A stretch of 64,000 bases of DNA, taken from the NCBI RefSeq assembly GCF_023716665.1, contig NZ_CP071860.1, forward strand, positions 496,001 through 560,000, written 5' to 3'. Origin of the DNA: Vibrio sp. SCSIO 43135 (GTDB lineage: Bacteria > Pseudomonadota > Gammaproteobacteria > Enterobacterales > Vibrionaceae). Position 1 is the stretch's first letter, and every line of letters starts with the position of its first letter. Position numbers and translations under genes: made by a program. Positions 56,363 through 64,000 of the stretch are shown piece after piece. The notes under the pieces were generated by a model that was not told where the DNA came from, ran no database searches, and saw nothing but the letters and a program-made list of their open reading frames with translations.

Positions 56363-59239
56363 TTAGAAAAGAGTTTTTAGATACTCTCTGACCTTTTGAA
56401 GATGGAACTCGCGGTCGATAGAGTTGATTTGTTCTGGCGCTAAAAACTCGTCGGCATAGATCTGGTCGATTCCATTTTCAAGAAACAGCAGGTACAACTT
56501 AGGGTCGATGTGCCCGGTGGTCGCCATGTCGGTCATGATGTGAATCGATTCATCGAGGCTCTTCGCTTTCTTATATGGTCTATCTGAAGATGTGAGTGCT
56601 TCGAATACATCAGCAATGGCCATAACACGTGCAGGTACAGATAACTCTTCGTCACTCAAGCCTTTAGGGTAACCTTTTCCATCGACTCGTTCATGGTGAC
56701 CCCCTGCAATTTCGGGAATGTTTTTGAGGTGTTCGGGATAAGGAAGTCGATTCAGCATCGAGATACTTTGAATGATGTGATCGTTGATAATAAATCGTTC
56801 TTCAGAGGTCAGGGTGCCCCTTTGAATAGAAAGATTATACAACTCTCCACGGTCGTATTTGACGCTACCTGGTTCCAAAATATAAGGTTCATTCCAATGT
56901 TGTTTTGGGTTTTCCCCACGAGGCCATTCAACGCGATGAACCGCTTTATCAGCCAATAACTTCTCTTGCGTCGGAAGGGTATATTTGGAGTCGCTACGCT
57001 GTTTTTCGATCCAGGATATGCCCTGATGGTCATCCAGTGTTCGCGTCCATTCACGAGCGCCAATCTGGGCCAGCCTGGCGATATCTTCTTCACTCATCGA
57101 TTCGCCACCAATATTGCACTTGGCAACGAAGGCGAATTCCTCATCTAAGGTTCGGTGCTGCTCATGAAGCGCGAGCTTGAGTTCTGACTCGTTACCGCCT
57201 TTGTGTAACGCTTGCCAGTAGTCCGTTTCAGCCTGTTTCTTAAGTAGTTCAAATCGCATGCGTATTTCATGAATACGGTCATAGATGGTTTCCAGTTTTG
57301 TCGCTTTATCGATGACGTATTCCGGAGTAGTGACTTTACCGCAATCGTGCAACCAAGACGCTAGATGCAATTCTTCCCATTGTTGGTTTGTCATCCCAAA
57401 TCGAGGGAAGTACTGTTCATCTTTGGCCGCGACCTCGGTGAGCATTTTGGTTAGCGCTGGCACACGCTGGCAATGGCTGCCAGTGTAAGGTGATTTCGTA
57501 TCAATGGAGGAAGCCATTAGTTCGATGAAAGCATTAAGCATGTCTTTCTGTTGTTGCATCTGATCGATGTTGTCTTTGGCGATCTCGGCAAAGCTGAGCA
57601 ATTCACTCAGGAAGGCATGTTTATCGCTTTGTTCTTTGGTAATTGCTCGCTCGTAGCCCAAGGTAAGCACGCCAACGAGATGTTTTTCTCGGTTAAGTAA
57701 CGGGAAGAAATACACATCAGAGTTATAGAAGTGGTCGCGGTGCGGGCCAATAGCGTTATCGTCTCGATTTAGGTGGATGGTTTCTCCCTTTTTAAGTTCC
57801 GTCATTAGCCAAGGCGTGTCAGAGAGAAACTCATTAATTTCGATTTTGAACGGAATTATCGCGTGGTTGGCTGCGGTAGTGAATTTGTTTTCTTTCTCAG
57901 AGTGGACAAACAAAATAATCGTTTCGGCGCGAGTCACCAAATAACTTTGGTGAGTGATGGTCTTGGCCAGTAGGTTAAAATCTTGGTTGCTTGCGGTTTC
58001 TCGGAGCAAGCGAAGTAAGTCATGCAGTGTGTGCTCCATCAGTTCGATTGATTCAGTGAGGTTAGAGACCTCTTTAATCATACTCTTTGGATAACGAGTT
58101 TTCTTGAAGTCGAATCGCGCAATGTTATCAGTGAGCAGAACCAAGTTTTGTAACGGGTTAGCTAAGCGTTTGGCGATGATCCAAACCACCACAAAACTGA
58201 CTAACAGCATGGTTAGGGCCACGGTGATTTGTTTGTCTCGCATCGACATCAGGTTTGCGAGTAAGTCATCTTGCGGTGTCGCTTCGGCCAAAAGCAGCCT
58301 GACATGCTTGTTCAGAGAGACTGGTGTCAGCGTGACCGACCAGTTCTGTTCATCGAAAAATACATTCTCATAAAGGGTTTGGCTGCTATTACGGTCGAGC
58401 ATATTGACGAACACGCCGTTGTTGAGTGTCGCTCTGGCTTTTTGCTCTTCTTCTCCTAATTCAACCCCAGATTGATGATGGGCCAACACTTTGAACTGAT
58501 TGTCGAATAGAACAAGCTTTGAGTTGCTTGAATAGCCTATGGAGCTTATTTGTTGGGACAGAGAATCCAGAGTGAAGTCGGCGCCGACTACCGCACTGCC
58601 ATTGATCGATCTTCGAGACAAGGTAACGCCAGTGGTTTGCAGAAAATAGAAAAAGTAAGGTTCAGTGAGACGAATTTCACCATCCAAATCGGCATTAATG
58701 AACCAAGGCCTAGCTCGTGGATCAAATTCGTTATCGTTGGTTTTGGTGTAGCCGACTTGGTTGTGGTTACCGTCGAGATAATAGAACTCATTCAGGCCAT
58801 TAGCCTGAGTATGATTGATGAATATGCTGGCTTTTTCTGGTGCGTTAAATCGTTCTCGAGCTTTGTTGTCGCGCAGTGGACGCATGAGAATAAACTGACC
58901 GCTTTCATTGCCATAATAGAGCGCAACTAGTCCTTCGTTACGCTGAAAAATGAGATCAATTGAGGCAAGCCATCGTTTTTGCTTAAGTGGAACTTTCTTA
59001 TCTTCCGTGCTGGCGCTCAGCGCCATAAAGTCCAGAGTGGTGAGAATAGGGCCCGCGCTTTGCTTAAACGCTGATTCAAGCTTACGGCTGTTTTCATTGC
59101 TGAGCTCTTTCGCGCTGCCGGAGAGCAACTGCTGAGAGTGTTGGTAGCTGATTGAAATAAGGACGACACCCACGAGTGTAGTCAGCACCAAAAACAGGCT
59201 AGTAATATGAATACTCAGCGAGTAGCGCTGCTTTCTCAT
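56363..59239 (-). CDS. Membrane sensor with HD-GYP phosphodiesterase domain
   Basis: A 958-aa inner-membrane protein, likely a c-di-GMP phosphodiesterase. A signal-anchor (about 10-32) is followed by a periplasmic dCACHE-type sensor (about 40-330), a second helix (ITVALTMLLVSFVVVWIIA), a HAMP linker and a GAF domain (about 440-590). The HD motif LHDCGKVTTPEYV and the GYP motif GGHHERVDGKGYPKG are complete. Between them about 160 residues are inserted, breaking the usual HD-GYP spacing. The cell function is inferred from the domain. Confidence 0.9.
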   Translation of the reverse strand: MRKQRYSLSIHITSLFLVLTTLVGVVLISISYQHSQQLLSGSAKELSNENSRKLESAFKQSAGPILTTLDFMALSASTEDKKVPLKQKRWLASIDLIFQRNEGLVALYYGNESGQFILMRPLRDNKARERFNAPEKASIFINHTQANGLNEFYYLDGNHNQVGYTKTNDNEFDPRARPWFINADLDGEIRLTEPYFFYFLQTTGVTLSRRSINGSAVVGADFTLDSLSQQISSIGYSSNSKLVLFDNQFKVLAHHQSGVELGEEEQKARATLNNGVFVNMLDRNSSQTLYENVFFDEQNWSVTLTPVSLNKHVRLLLAEATPQDDLLANLMSMRDKQITVALTMLLVSFVVVWIIAKRLANPLQNLVLLTDNIARFDFKKTRYPKSMIKEVSNLTESIELMEHTLHDLLRLLRETASNQDFNLLAKTITHQSYLVTRAETIILFVHSEKENKFTTAANHAIIPFKIEINEFLSDTPWLMTELKKGETIHLNRDDNAIGPHRDHFYNSDVYFFPLLNREKHLVGVLTLGYERAITKEQSDKHAFLSELLSFAEIAKDNIDQMQQQKDMLNAFIELMASSIDTKSPYTGSHCQRVPALTKMLTEVAAKDEQYFPRFGMTNQQWEELHLASWLHDCGKVTTPEYVIDKATKLETIYDRIHEIRMRFELLKKQAETDYWQALHKGGNESELKLALHEQHRTLDEEFAFVAKCNIGGESMSEEDIARLAQIGAREWTRTLDDHQGISWIEKQRSDSKYTLPTQEKLLADKAVHRVEWPRGENPKQHWNEPYILEPGSVKYDRGELYNLSIQRGTLTSEERFIINDHIIQSISMLNRLPYPEHLKNIPEIAGGHHERVDGKGYPKGLSDEELSVPARVMAIADVFEALTSSDRPYKKAKSLDESIHIMTDMATTGHIDPKLYLLFLENGIDQIYADEFLAPEQINSIDREFHLQKVREYLKTLF

Positions 59240-59553
59240 GTTGCTCTTCCTTGGGCAATTGACTGATCTAATTATTGTCTAATCTATCGATGATGCAAAA
59301 AAAGACGGAAAATTTAACCACTTGAAATTACGTGAGTCAGTTCAAAAAAGAATAAAAAGCCACCGTTCTATAAAGGAATTCCCTTCGTTTTCCGATGTTT
59401 TGTCATTTTTATCTTCTATACCTAATATACCCAAATGACTTAAAGACGCGGGATTCAGAACGATGTCACTGGTTTTCTTGGAAAATGATCCAGTGAAGTA
59501 ACCTGTTCGCTCCAAGGCATTCGGGCATAAACAACGCTTTTTAGGGATGTGAT
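59240..59553. other. Intergenic region with short repeat
   Basis: A 314-bp spacer between divergent genes. The motif ATACCCAAATGACTTAAAG at 59426-59444 matches the Vibrio-type short repeat also seen at 19395. The rest looks like AT-rich promoter sequence. Confidence 0.45.
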
Positions 59554-59997
59554 ATGCAATCGCTTAATTATCAAATAGAAATCGAAACGAACGCTGAAAA
59601 TTTGTGGGCTATCTTGACTGAGCTTGAAAGTTATCAGAAGTGGGCCGCGGCCTTTTCTCCCCAATCTCAATTCAAAGGTGAATGGCGAGAAGGGGCAGAC
59701 ATGACTTTCTTTGACCCTGCGTTAGGTGGGACTCGCGCTGTGATTGATACTGTTGAAGAGGGTAAGCTGCTTTCCTATCATCACGTGGCGATTTTCACGC
59801 CCGATCATATCCAAGACATCAATAGCGACGTGGCAAGAAAGTGGATTGGTTCGAGTGAATCGTTTGAAATAGTCTCGCTTGAGTCGAGCGTGTTGCTCAA
59901 AGTGAAAATCAACACACACCAAGAGTTTACCGCAATGTTCAACAACGGTTGGGAGCGAGCGTTACCCATGATTAAGCTACTTTGTGAGCAAGATTGA
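59554..59997 (+). CDS. SRPBCC (START-like) domain protein
   Basis: A 147-aa small helix-grip fold protein, MQSLNYQIEIETNAENLWAILTELESYQKWAAAF at the start, typical of the SRPBCC/polyketide cyclase group that binds hydrophobic ligands. The family signature WERALPMIKLL is at the end. Substrate unknown. It lies 47 bp before the PHP gene, on the same strand. Confidence 0.82.
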   Translation: MQSLNYQIEIETNAENLWAILTELESYQKWAAAFSPQSQFKGEWREGADMTFFDPALGGTRAVIDTVEEGKLLSYHHVAIFTPDHIQDINSDVARKWIGSSESFEIVSLESSVLLKVKINTHQEFTAMFNNGWERALPMIKLLCEQD

Positions 59998-60044
59998 AGC
60001 TGCTAAACTAGGCGGTAAATCGAATAGAGATAGTTAAGCCGTTC

Positions 60045-60788
60045 ATGAAGTTACTTGTCGACACGCACACCCATACTTATGCCAGTGGGCATGCTTATAG
60101 CACCTTAATTGAAAATGCGAAATTGGCCAAAGAAAATGGTCTAGCAATGTTTTGTACCACTGACCACTCCGAAACCATGCCCGGCGCTCCACACTATTGG
60201 TTTTTCTCTAATCAACGTGTTCTCCCTCGTTTTCTTGAAGGCGTTGCTGTCATTCGTGGTGTTGAGTCAAACATCATGAACACCTCCGGTGACATCGACA
60301 TCCCTCTTTCTGTCGACCGCAACCTAGACTGGGTTATCGCGAGTTTCCATGAACCTGTATTTAAACCTGCGGATAAAGCGGCTCACACTCAAGCGCTCAT
60401 TAATGTTATACGTGGTGGTCGTGTCGATGCGCTGGGCCACCTTGGGAATCCCAATTTCGACTTTGATTTTGACGCAGTGATTCAATGTGCTTCGGAGCAC
60501 AATGTGGCAATAGAGATCAATAACACTACATTGAAAGGTAATAGCCGAGTAGGCAGCGTTGAGCGCTGTTACGAGATTGCCGAGTTAGCGAAATTGCATG
60601 GCGCTTTTGTCACTACAGGGAGTGATGCACATTTTTGCCATGATGTTGGCAACCTAGGCTTGGTGAGTGAATTACTGGATAAAGTTGGGATTTCCGGTGA
60701 CAAGGTGATTACTCATTCTCCACGGCAGTTTCTCGATTTTCTTGAGCTGAGAGGCCGAGAGCCGATTGAGGAGTATCATACTCTTTAA
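60045..60788 (+). CDS. PHP-domain phosphoesterase (YcdX-like)
   Basis: A 247-aa metal-dependent phosphoesterase of the PHP family, like E. coli YcdX. Trinuclear metal-site signatures are [28 protein letters not shown] and GSDAHFC, with the final VGNLGLVS. E. coli YcdX supports swarming motility; the substrate is unknown. No partner gene seen. Confidence 0.88.
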   Translation: MKLLVDTHTHTYASGHAYSTLIENAKLAKENGLAMFCTTDHSETMPGAPHYWFFSNQRVLPRFLEGVAVIRGVESNIMNTSGDIDIPLSVDRNLDWVIASFHEPVFKPADKAAHTQALINVIRGGRVDALGHLGNPNFDFDFDAVIQCASEHNVAIEINNTTLKGNSRVGSVERCYEIAELAKLHGAFVTTGSDAHFCHDVGNLGLVSELLDKVGISGDKVITHSPRQFLDFLELRGREPIEEYHTL

Positions 60789-60960
60789 GGCGCGTCGGAA
60801 AGTCAGAAGGAACAGAGTAAGCCATTATCGAAATAAGCAATTGTGGTGTGTAGCCATTTCGCAAATTGAAACAATTTCTTACTCTCCCTTTATTGTTATG
60901 TTCGGTATAGTGACAAAAAAGTAATATTCGAACTCAACGATAAAAAGTAATTATTCCAAT

Positions 60961-61359
60961 ATGAAAAACAATATTCCTGCTATCGCTGGCCTAGTGGCGA
61001 GCCTAGCATTTGCTTCAAGTGCGTTTGCTCAGCCTTTCGACCTTACTCAAACCATGAAAAAAATGCGCTTCGAGTTTAAACAAGCTGCAGAAGCAGAGAG
61101 TATCGAGCAGATGCAGCAACCGATTGTTAATCTAGCAGAGCTAGTTGAGCAGTCTAAGCAAGCTGAATACCCTGTAGAAAAGCAAGAGTTATACATGGAA
61201 GGCTTTAAAAAACTCGCGATAGCTATCGACGGCGTTGAAGCGCAAATCGAAGCGGGTGATTTAGAGCAAGCGCAAGAGCTGTTGCGAGAAGTGGATGATC
61301 TTCGAATTGAATATCATGATAGACGTAACCCAAGTATCTGGAGCCGTTTGTTCGGTTAA
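60961..61359 (+). CDS. cybC: Cytochrome b562
   Basis: A 132-aa periplasmic four-helix-bundle cytochrome that binds one b-type haem. It has signal peptide MKNNIPAIAGLVASLAFASSAFA, then helix 1 with the Met ligand in TMKKMRFEF. The His ligand is in the last helix, LRIEYHDRRN, matching E. coli Met7/His102 in position. Its physiological partner is unknown. It has its own terminator. Confidence 0.85.
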   Translation: MKNNIPAIAGLVASLAFASSAFAQPFDLTQTMKKMRFEFKQAAEAESIEQMQQPIVNLAELVEQSKQAEYPVEKQELYMEGFKKLAIAIDGVEAQIEAGDLEQAQELLREVDDLRIEYHDRRNPSIWSRLFG

Positions 61360-61390
61360 ATCACATTGGTGATGACTTCCTAAATGTTAG

Positions 61391-61417
61391 AAAGCAGCGC
61401 ATAAGCGCTGCTTTTTT
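61391..61417 (+). terminator. Terminator of cybC
   Basis: A stem AAAGCAGCGC / GCGCTGCTTT with ATAA loop and T6 tail. Confidence 0.93.
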
Positions 61418-61539
61418 GTTTGTGACTCTGTAGTGAAAATGTAAATATCGATAATATTTTGTAGCGTTTTGAGAGGTTTAAAGCGGAAATATCTATCTGC
61501 TAAAGTTATAGTATCGGCTCAATTCTTTCGGGTCGCCCA

Positions 61540-61896
61540 ATGTTTAAGTCAGCCTCGTTTCATCGCTCAATGCTATTAGCAAGTGCCCTCAGCTGGGTGC
61601 TTGTGACCTTGATGCCGGTGATCAACGCGCACGGCAGTAGTGCTGGGGTATGGGCGACGTTATGTACCGTAAATGGCTTTGAGCTGGTTCAAATAGAAGA
61701 AGGCACAGCAGAAACCCATAATGGCAAGCCTTGTCCGTTTAGTCACTTCTCCAGCTTTCATCACGACAACCTTCCAACACCTCCTTTACTTTCATCGCAA
61801 AGTATTGCTCTTCTAGACCGCTACACTTTTTTGGCTCTAAGTGTCCGGTTTGAAAAGCATGTTCCTCGTGCACCTCCTCGTTTCCTAGCGACTTAA
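61540..61896 (+). CDS. DUF2946 family membrane protein
   Basis: A 118-aa protein with an N-terminal membrane segment (MLLASALSWVLVTLMPVINA). It has a metal-friendly pattern of His, Cys and Pro: NAHGSSAG, ATLCTVNG, GKPCPFSHFSSFHHDN. This fits DUF2946, which often sits next to metal or siderophore genes. The role is not known. The PepSY gene follows on the same strand, about 100 bp on. Confidence 0.72.
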   Translation: MFKSASFHRSMLLASALSWVLVTLMPVINAHGSSAGVWATLCTVNGFELVQIEEGTAETHNGKPCPFSHFSSFHHDNLPTPPLLSSQSIALLDRYTFLALSVRFEKHVPRAPPRFLAT

Positions 61897-61998
61897 ATAA
61901 CCAAAATTAAAATAATCACTTAAGTAAAGTCATCACGCTCAGCACTTCCGCTTTTTATATTAGCGGTGGTGTTTTTTCGCGTGTAATAAGGAAAAATA

Positions 61999-63426
61999 AT
62001 GTTGAATCAATCAACGCAAAAGGAAGCAGACTCTGCGAAAAACGCTGCTCAGTCAGCAAAAACACTCTATTTTCTCACTTGGCGCTGGCACTTCTATGCG
62101 GGTTTATTTGTCGTCCCGTTCATGCTGATGCTTTCTCTCACTGGCCTTGTCATGTTATTCGATGATGAAATCGAATTTGCCCGATATGGCGATGTCATTG
62201 AAGTGACTCCTCAGATCGCGCAAGTGACCCCCTCGGTGCAGTTAGACGCAGTTCAAAGTGCGTACCCTGACGCTAGTGTTACTCAGTTCATTACCGCTCC
62301 TAGTTCCACCACTGCGAATCGGTTTTCTGTCACTAAGAGCAACGGTGAAACAGTATTGGTGACCGTCGATCCATACACTGGCAGAGTGCTAGGTGAAATT
62401 GACCGCAGCGAAAGTTGGTATCAATTGGCGAACGACATTCACGGGACGTTGCTGGTGGGTGAAACCGGTGATTTTCTCATTGAGATGGCCGCAAGTTTGA
62501 CCATTTTATTGTTGGTGTCTGGCATTTATATGTGGTTGCCAACCGACAGAGCAAGCGCTGCTGGGTTTCTTAAGGTTAGACTGCAAAACGGCAGTCGCAC
62601 GCTGCTGAGAGATCTGCATACTAACATAGGTGGTGTGCTCTCACTCGTGCTGTTGTTCTTTGTTCTGTCTGGGTTGGCTTGGGCCGGCATCTGGGGTGCC
62701 AAATTCGTGCAGCCTTGGAACACGTTTCCGGCGCAAAAGTGGGATGATGTGCCATTATCTTCGCTGACACATAAAGACCTAAACCATGGCAGTGAAGAAG
62801 AAATGCCTTGGAATCTAGAGCAAACGCCAGTGCCTGAATCGCATGATCACTCCGCTATGATGGAAAGTGGCGAAGTGTTTATGGATAACATTGGCATCAA
62901 TGCCGTCGTCGCCAAAGCAGAAGCGATGGGTTTCACTCACTATAGAATCAACTTCCCTCGTTCAGAAACCGGTGTATTTACTGTTTCTGCAAACACGATG
63001 AGTGGCGACATTAGTGATCCCACTCAGGATAGAACCTCGCATGTGGATCAGTATTCTGGCGAACTATTGGCCGATGTGACTTGGCAAGATTACAGTTTGA
63101 TAGCCAAAGCCATGGCGGCGGGTATTGCGCTTCACCAAGGTGACATCTCAGTCGCTAACAAGGCGGCGAATGCTCTGATATGTGTCTTATTCATTGTGAT
63201 ATCGGTAACGGGTGTCTTGATGTGGTGGATGAGACGACCAAGTGGGGTAGGAAAAGTGGGTGTTCCGCCACGCTTTGAGCGAGATGCGATTTGGAAAACA
63301 GGCGCGGTGACTCTGGTTGTTATTGCGATTGCATTTCCACTGGCAGGTATCAGTATCATTGTAGCAATGTTAATCGATTGGCTACTGATTAGGCGTGTAG
63401 CGAAGCTCCGTTTAGCGCTAAGCTAA
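61999..63426 (+). CDS. PepSY-associated transmembrane protein
   Basis: A 475-aa inner-membrane protein with four strongly hydrophobic segments, the first at WHFYAGLFVVPFMLMLSLTGLVML and the second at LTILLLVSGIYMWLP. Two PepSY-like periplasmic regions lie between them (VTPSVQLDAVQSAYPDASV and GINAVVAKAEAMGF). The family includes iron-uptake reductases that release iron from siderophores. It may act with the preceding DUF2946 protein. An AAGGAAAA site precedes the ATG. Confidence 0.88.
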   Translation: MLNQSTQKEADSAKNAAQSAKTLYFLTWRWHFYAGLFVVPFMLMLSLTGLVMLFDDEIEFARYGDVIEVTPQIAQVTPSVQLDAVQSAYPDASVTQFITAPSSTTANRFSVTKSNGETVLVTVDPYTGRVLGEIDRSESWYQLANDIHGTLLVGETGDFLIEMAASLTILLLVSGIYMWLPTDRASAAGFLKVRLQNGSRTLLRDLHTNIGGVLSLVLLFFVLSGLAWAGIWGAKFVQPWNTFPAQKWDDVPLSSLTHKDLNHGSEEEMPWNLEQTPVPESHDHSAMMESGEVFMDNIGINAVVAKAEAMGFTHYRINFPRSETGVFTVSANTMSGDISDPTQDRTSHVDQYSGELLADVTWQDYSLIAKAMAAGIALHQGDISVANKAANALICVLFIVISVTGVLMWWMRRPSGVGKVGVPPRFERDAIWKTGAVTLVVIAIAFPLAGISIIVAMLIDWLLIRRVAKLRLALS

Positions 63427-63429
63427 TGT

Positions 63430-63458
63430 AAAAGCCCCGCTAAGTCGCGGGGCTTTTT
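63430..63458. terminator. Terminator between PepSY and VOC genes
   Basis: A stem AAAAGCCCCGC / GCGGGGCTTTT with TAAGTC loop; serves both convergent genes. Confidence 0.92.
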
Positions 63459-63467
63459 GTTGCTCAG

Positions 63468-63851
63468 TTAAGATTGGTAGATCTCGAGTGGTAAGCCATC
63501 TGGGTCGGCAAAAAAGGTAAATGTTTTGCCAGTCAATTCATCAGTACGAATTGGCTCAACATCGATGCCTTTTCCAACCAAGTAATCCACTACGCGTTCG
63601 ATATTATCGACATGGAAAGCTAGGTGCCTTAAGCCTTGAGCTTCTGGATAGCTCGGGCGTTCAGGGGTATCTGGAAAACTAAATAGCTCGATTTGCGAAC
63701 CGTCAGGAAGCTCAAGGTCGAGTTTGTATGAGTCGCGCGCCTCGCGGTAGGTTTCCGCTAAAACTTTAAACCCTAATACCTCGCAATAAAATCGCTTTGA
63801 AACGAGATAATCCGAACAAATTATCGCAACATGATGAATACGTTTGAACAT
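63468..63851 (-). CDS. VOC-family protein (YaeR-like)
   Basis: A 127-aa glyoxalase-fold protein closely following E. coli YaeR: MFKRIHHVAIICSDYLVSKRFYCEVLGFKV, RDSYKLDLELPDGSQIELFSFPD, LRHLAFHV and ADPDGLPLEIYQ, with metal-ligand His, Glu, His and Glu. It is not shown to be glyoxalase I, so the substrate is open. The start at 63851 has AAGGAAGAG 4 nt upstream; longer frames run into another reading frame. Confidence 0.88.
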   Translation of the reverse strand: MFKRIHHVAIICSDYLVSKRFYCEVLGFKVLAETYREARDSYKLDLELPDGSQIELFSFPDTPERPSYPEAQGLRHLAFHVDNIERVVDYLVGKGIDVEPIRTDELTGKTFTFFADPDGLPLEIYQS

Positions 63852-63879
63852 TGACTCTTCCTTCATATCACTCACTCCG

Positions 63880-64000
63880 TTAACTCCTAGGCTCCGTTGA
63901 GCCTGTCGTAGTGAGGTTCTCCATAACAAAATCGATGAACACTCTTAGCCTAGCAGGCATATATTTGGTTTGCGGGTATTGCATAGCAATAGCGCCGTGA
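63880..64000 (-). CDS. 3' end of a LysR-family regulator (partial)
   Basis: The end of the window holds the C-terminus of a minus-strand gene ending at 63880. The residues read HGAIAMQYPQTKYMPARLRVFIDFVMENL and onward. RxRVFIDFVMENL is the classic closing helix of LysR regulators. The rest lies outside the window. Confidence 0.8.
   Translation of the reverse strand, partial: HGAIAMQYPQTKYMPARLRVFIDFVMENLTTTGSTEPRS

Noticed and set aside
1..64000. CRISPR arrays, prophage, integron or complete insertion sequence
   Set aside because: No regularly spaced direct repeats, phage structural genes, integrase or transposase genes were seen.

Overview
The window is a stretch of a gamma-proteobacterial chromosome that looks like Vibrio, probably the Harveyi clade. 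The signs are the thrS-infC-rpmI-rplT block, DUF3316 and DUF3024 family proteins, a chitin-active LPMO, the close match of housekeeping proteins (ThrS, IF3, L35, RNase II, CsdA) to enterobacterial and vibrio versions, moderate GC content and short Vibrio-type intergenic repeats. I see no prophage, complete insertion sequence, integron or CRISPR array. The genus call is recognition from memory, not a database result.

Layout. 1-4230: ribose operon rbs(A)CBKR with a structured rbsB-rbsK spacer. 4266-8223: an orphan 418-aa protein, a CusRS-like two-component system and a DUF3316 protein. 8438-13121: an RNA methyltransferase, a secreted chitin-active LPMO, a PAS chemoreceptor, a cystatin-like lipoprotein and a second DUF3316 protein. 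13475-15898: a secreted alkylsulfatase and a small exported protein that echoes its C-terminus. 16152-19331: thrS, infC (ATT start), rpmI, rplT; rplT carries an in-frame TAA at codon 25. 19559-29829: a LacI-controlled catabolic locus with a Na+/solute symporter, two tandem-SnoaL proteins, LacI regulator, HpcH/HpaI aldolase, HisD-fold dehydrogenase, SDR, bicupin and alpha/beta hydrolase.

30394-35094: the cytochrome bo3 quinol oxidase operon cyoABCDE. 36036-37228: two orphan genes and tRNA-Ser(UGA). 37546-44264: MaoC hydratase, orphan phosphate-binding protein, DUF3024 protein, RNase II, a 280-bp inverted-repeat element resembling a MITE, and the DEAD-box helicase csdA/deaD. 44344-51826: amino-acid-type binding protein, aldehyde dehydrogenase with a divergent sigma-54 activator, VOC/ABM/YtoQ genes, small proteins and an AraC regulator. 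52329-56031: zwf-pgl-gnd. 56363-64000: HD-GYP sensor, SRPBCC protein, PHP phosphoesterase, cytochrome b562, DUF2946 and PepSY membrane proteins, a YaeR-like VOC protein and the 3' end of a LysR gene.

The strongest candidate for an undescribed system is the 19.5-29.8 kb locus. Its two outward-facing arms share a 14-bp LacI-type operator of the form TGnnTwCGTATCCA just before the first gene of each arm, so they look like one substrate-induced regulon. No pathway I know has this set of enzymes. The most striking single anomaly is the nonsense codon in rplT, which is either a sequencing error or a real and physiologically surprising mutation.
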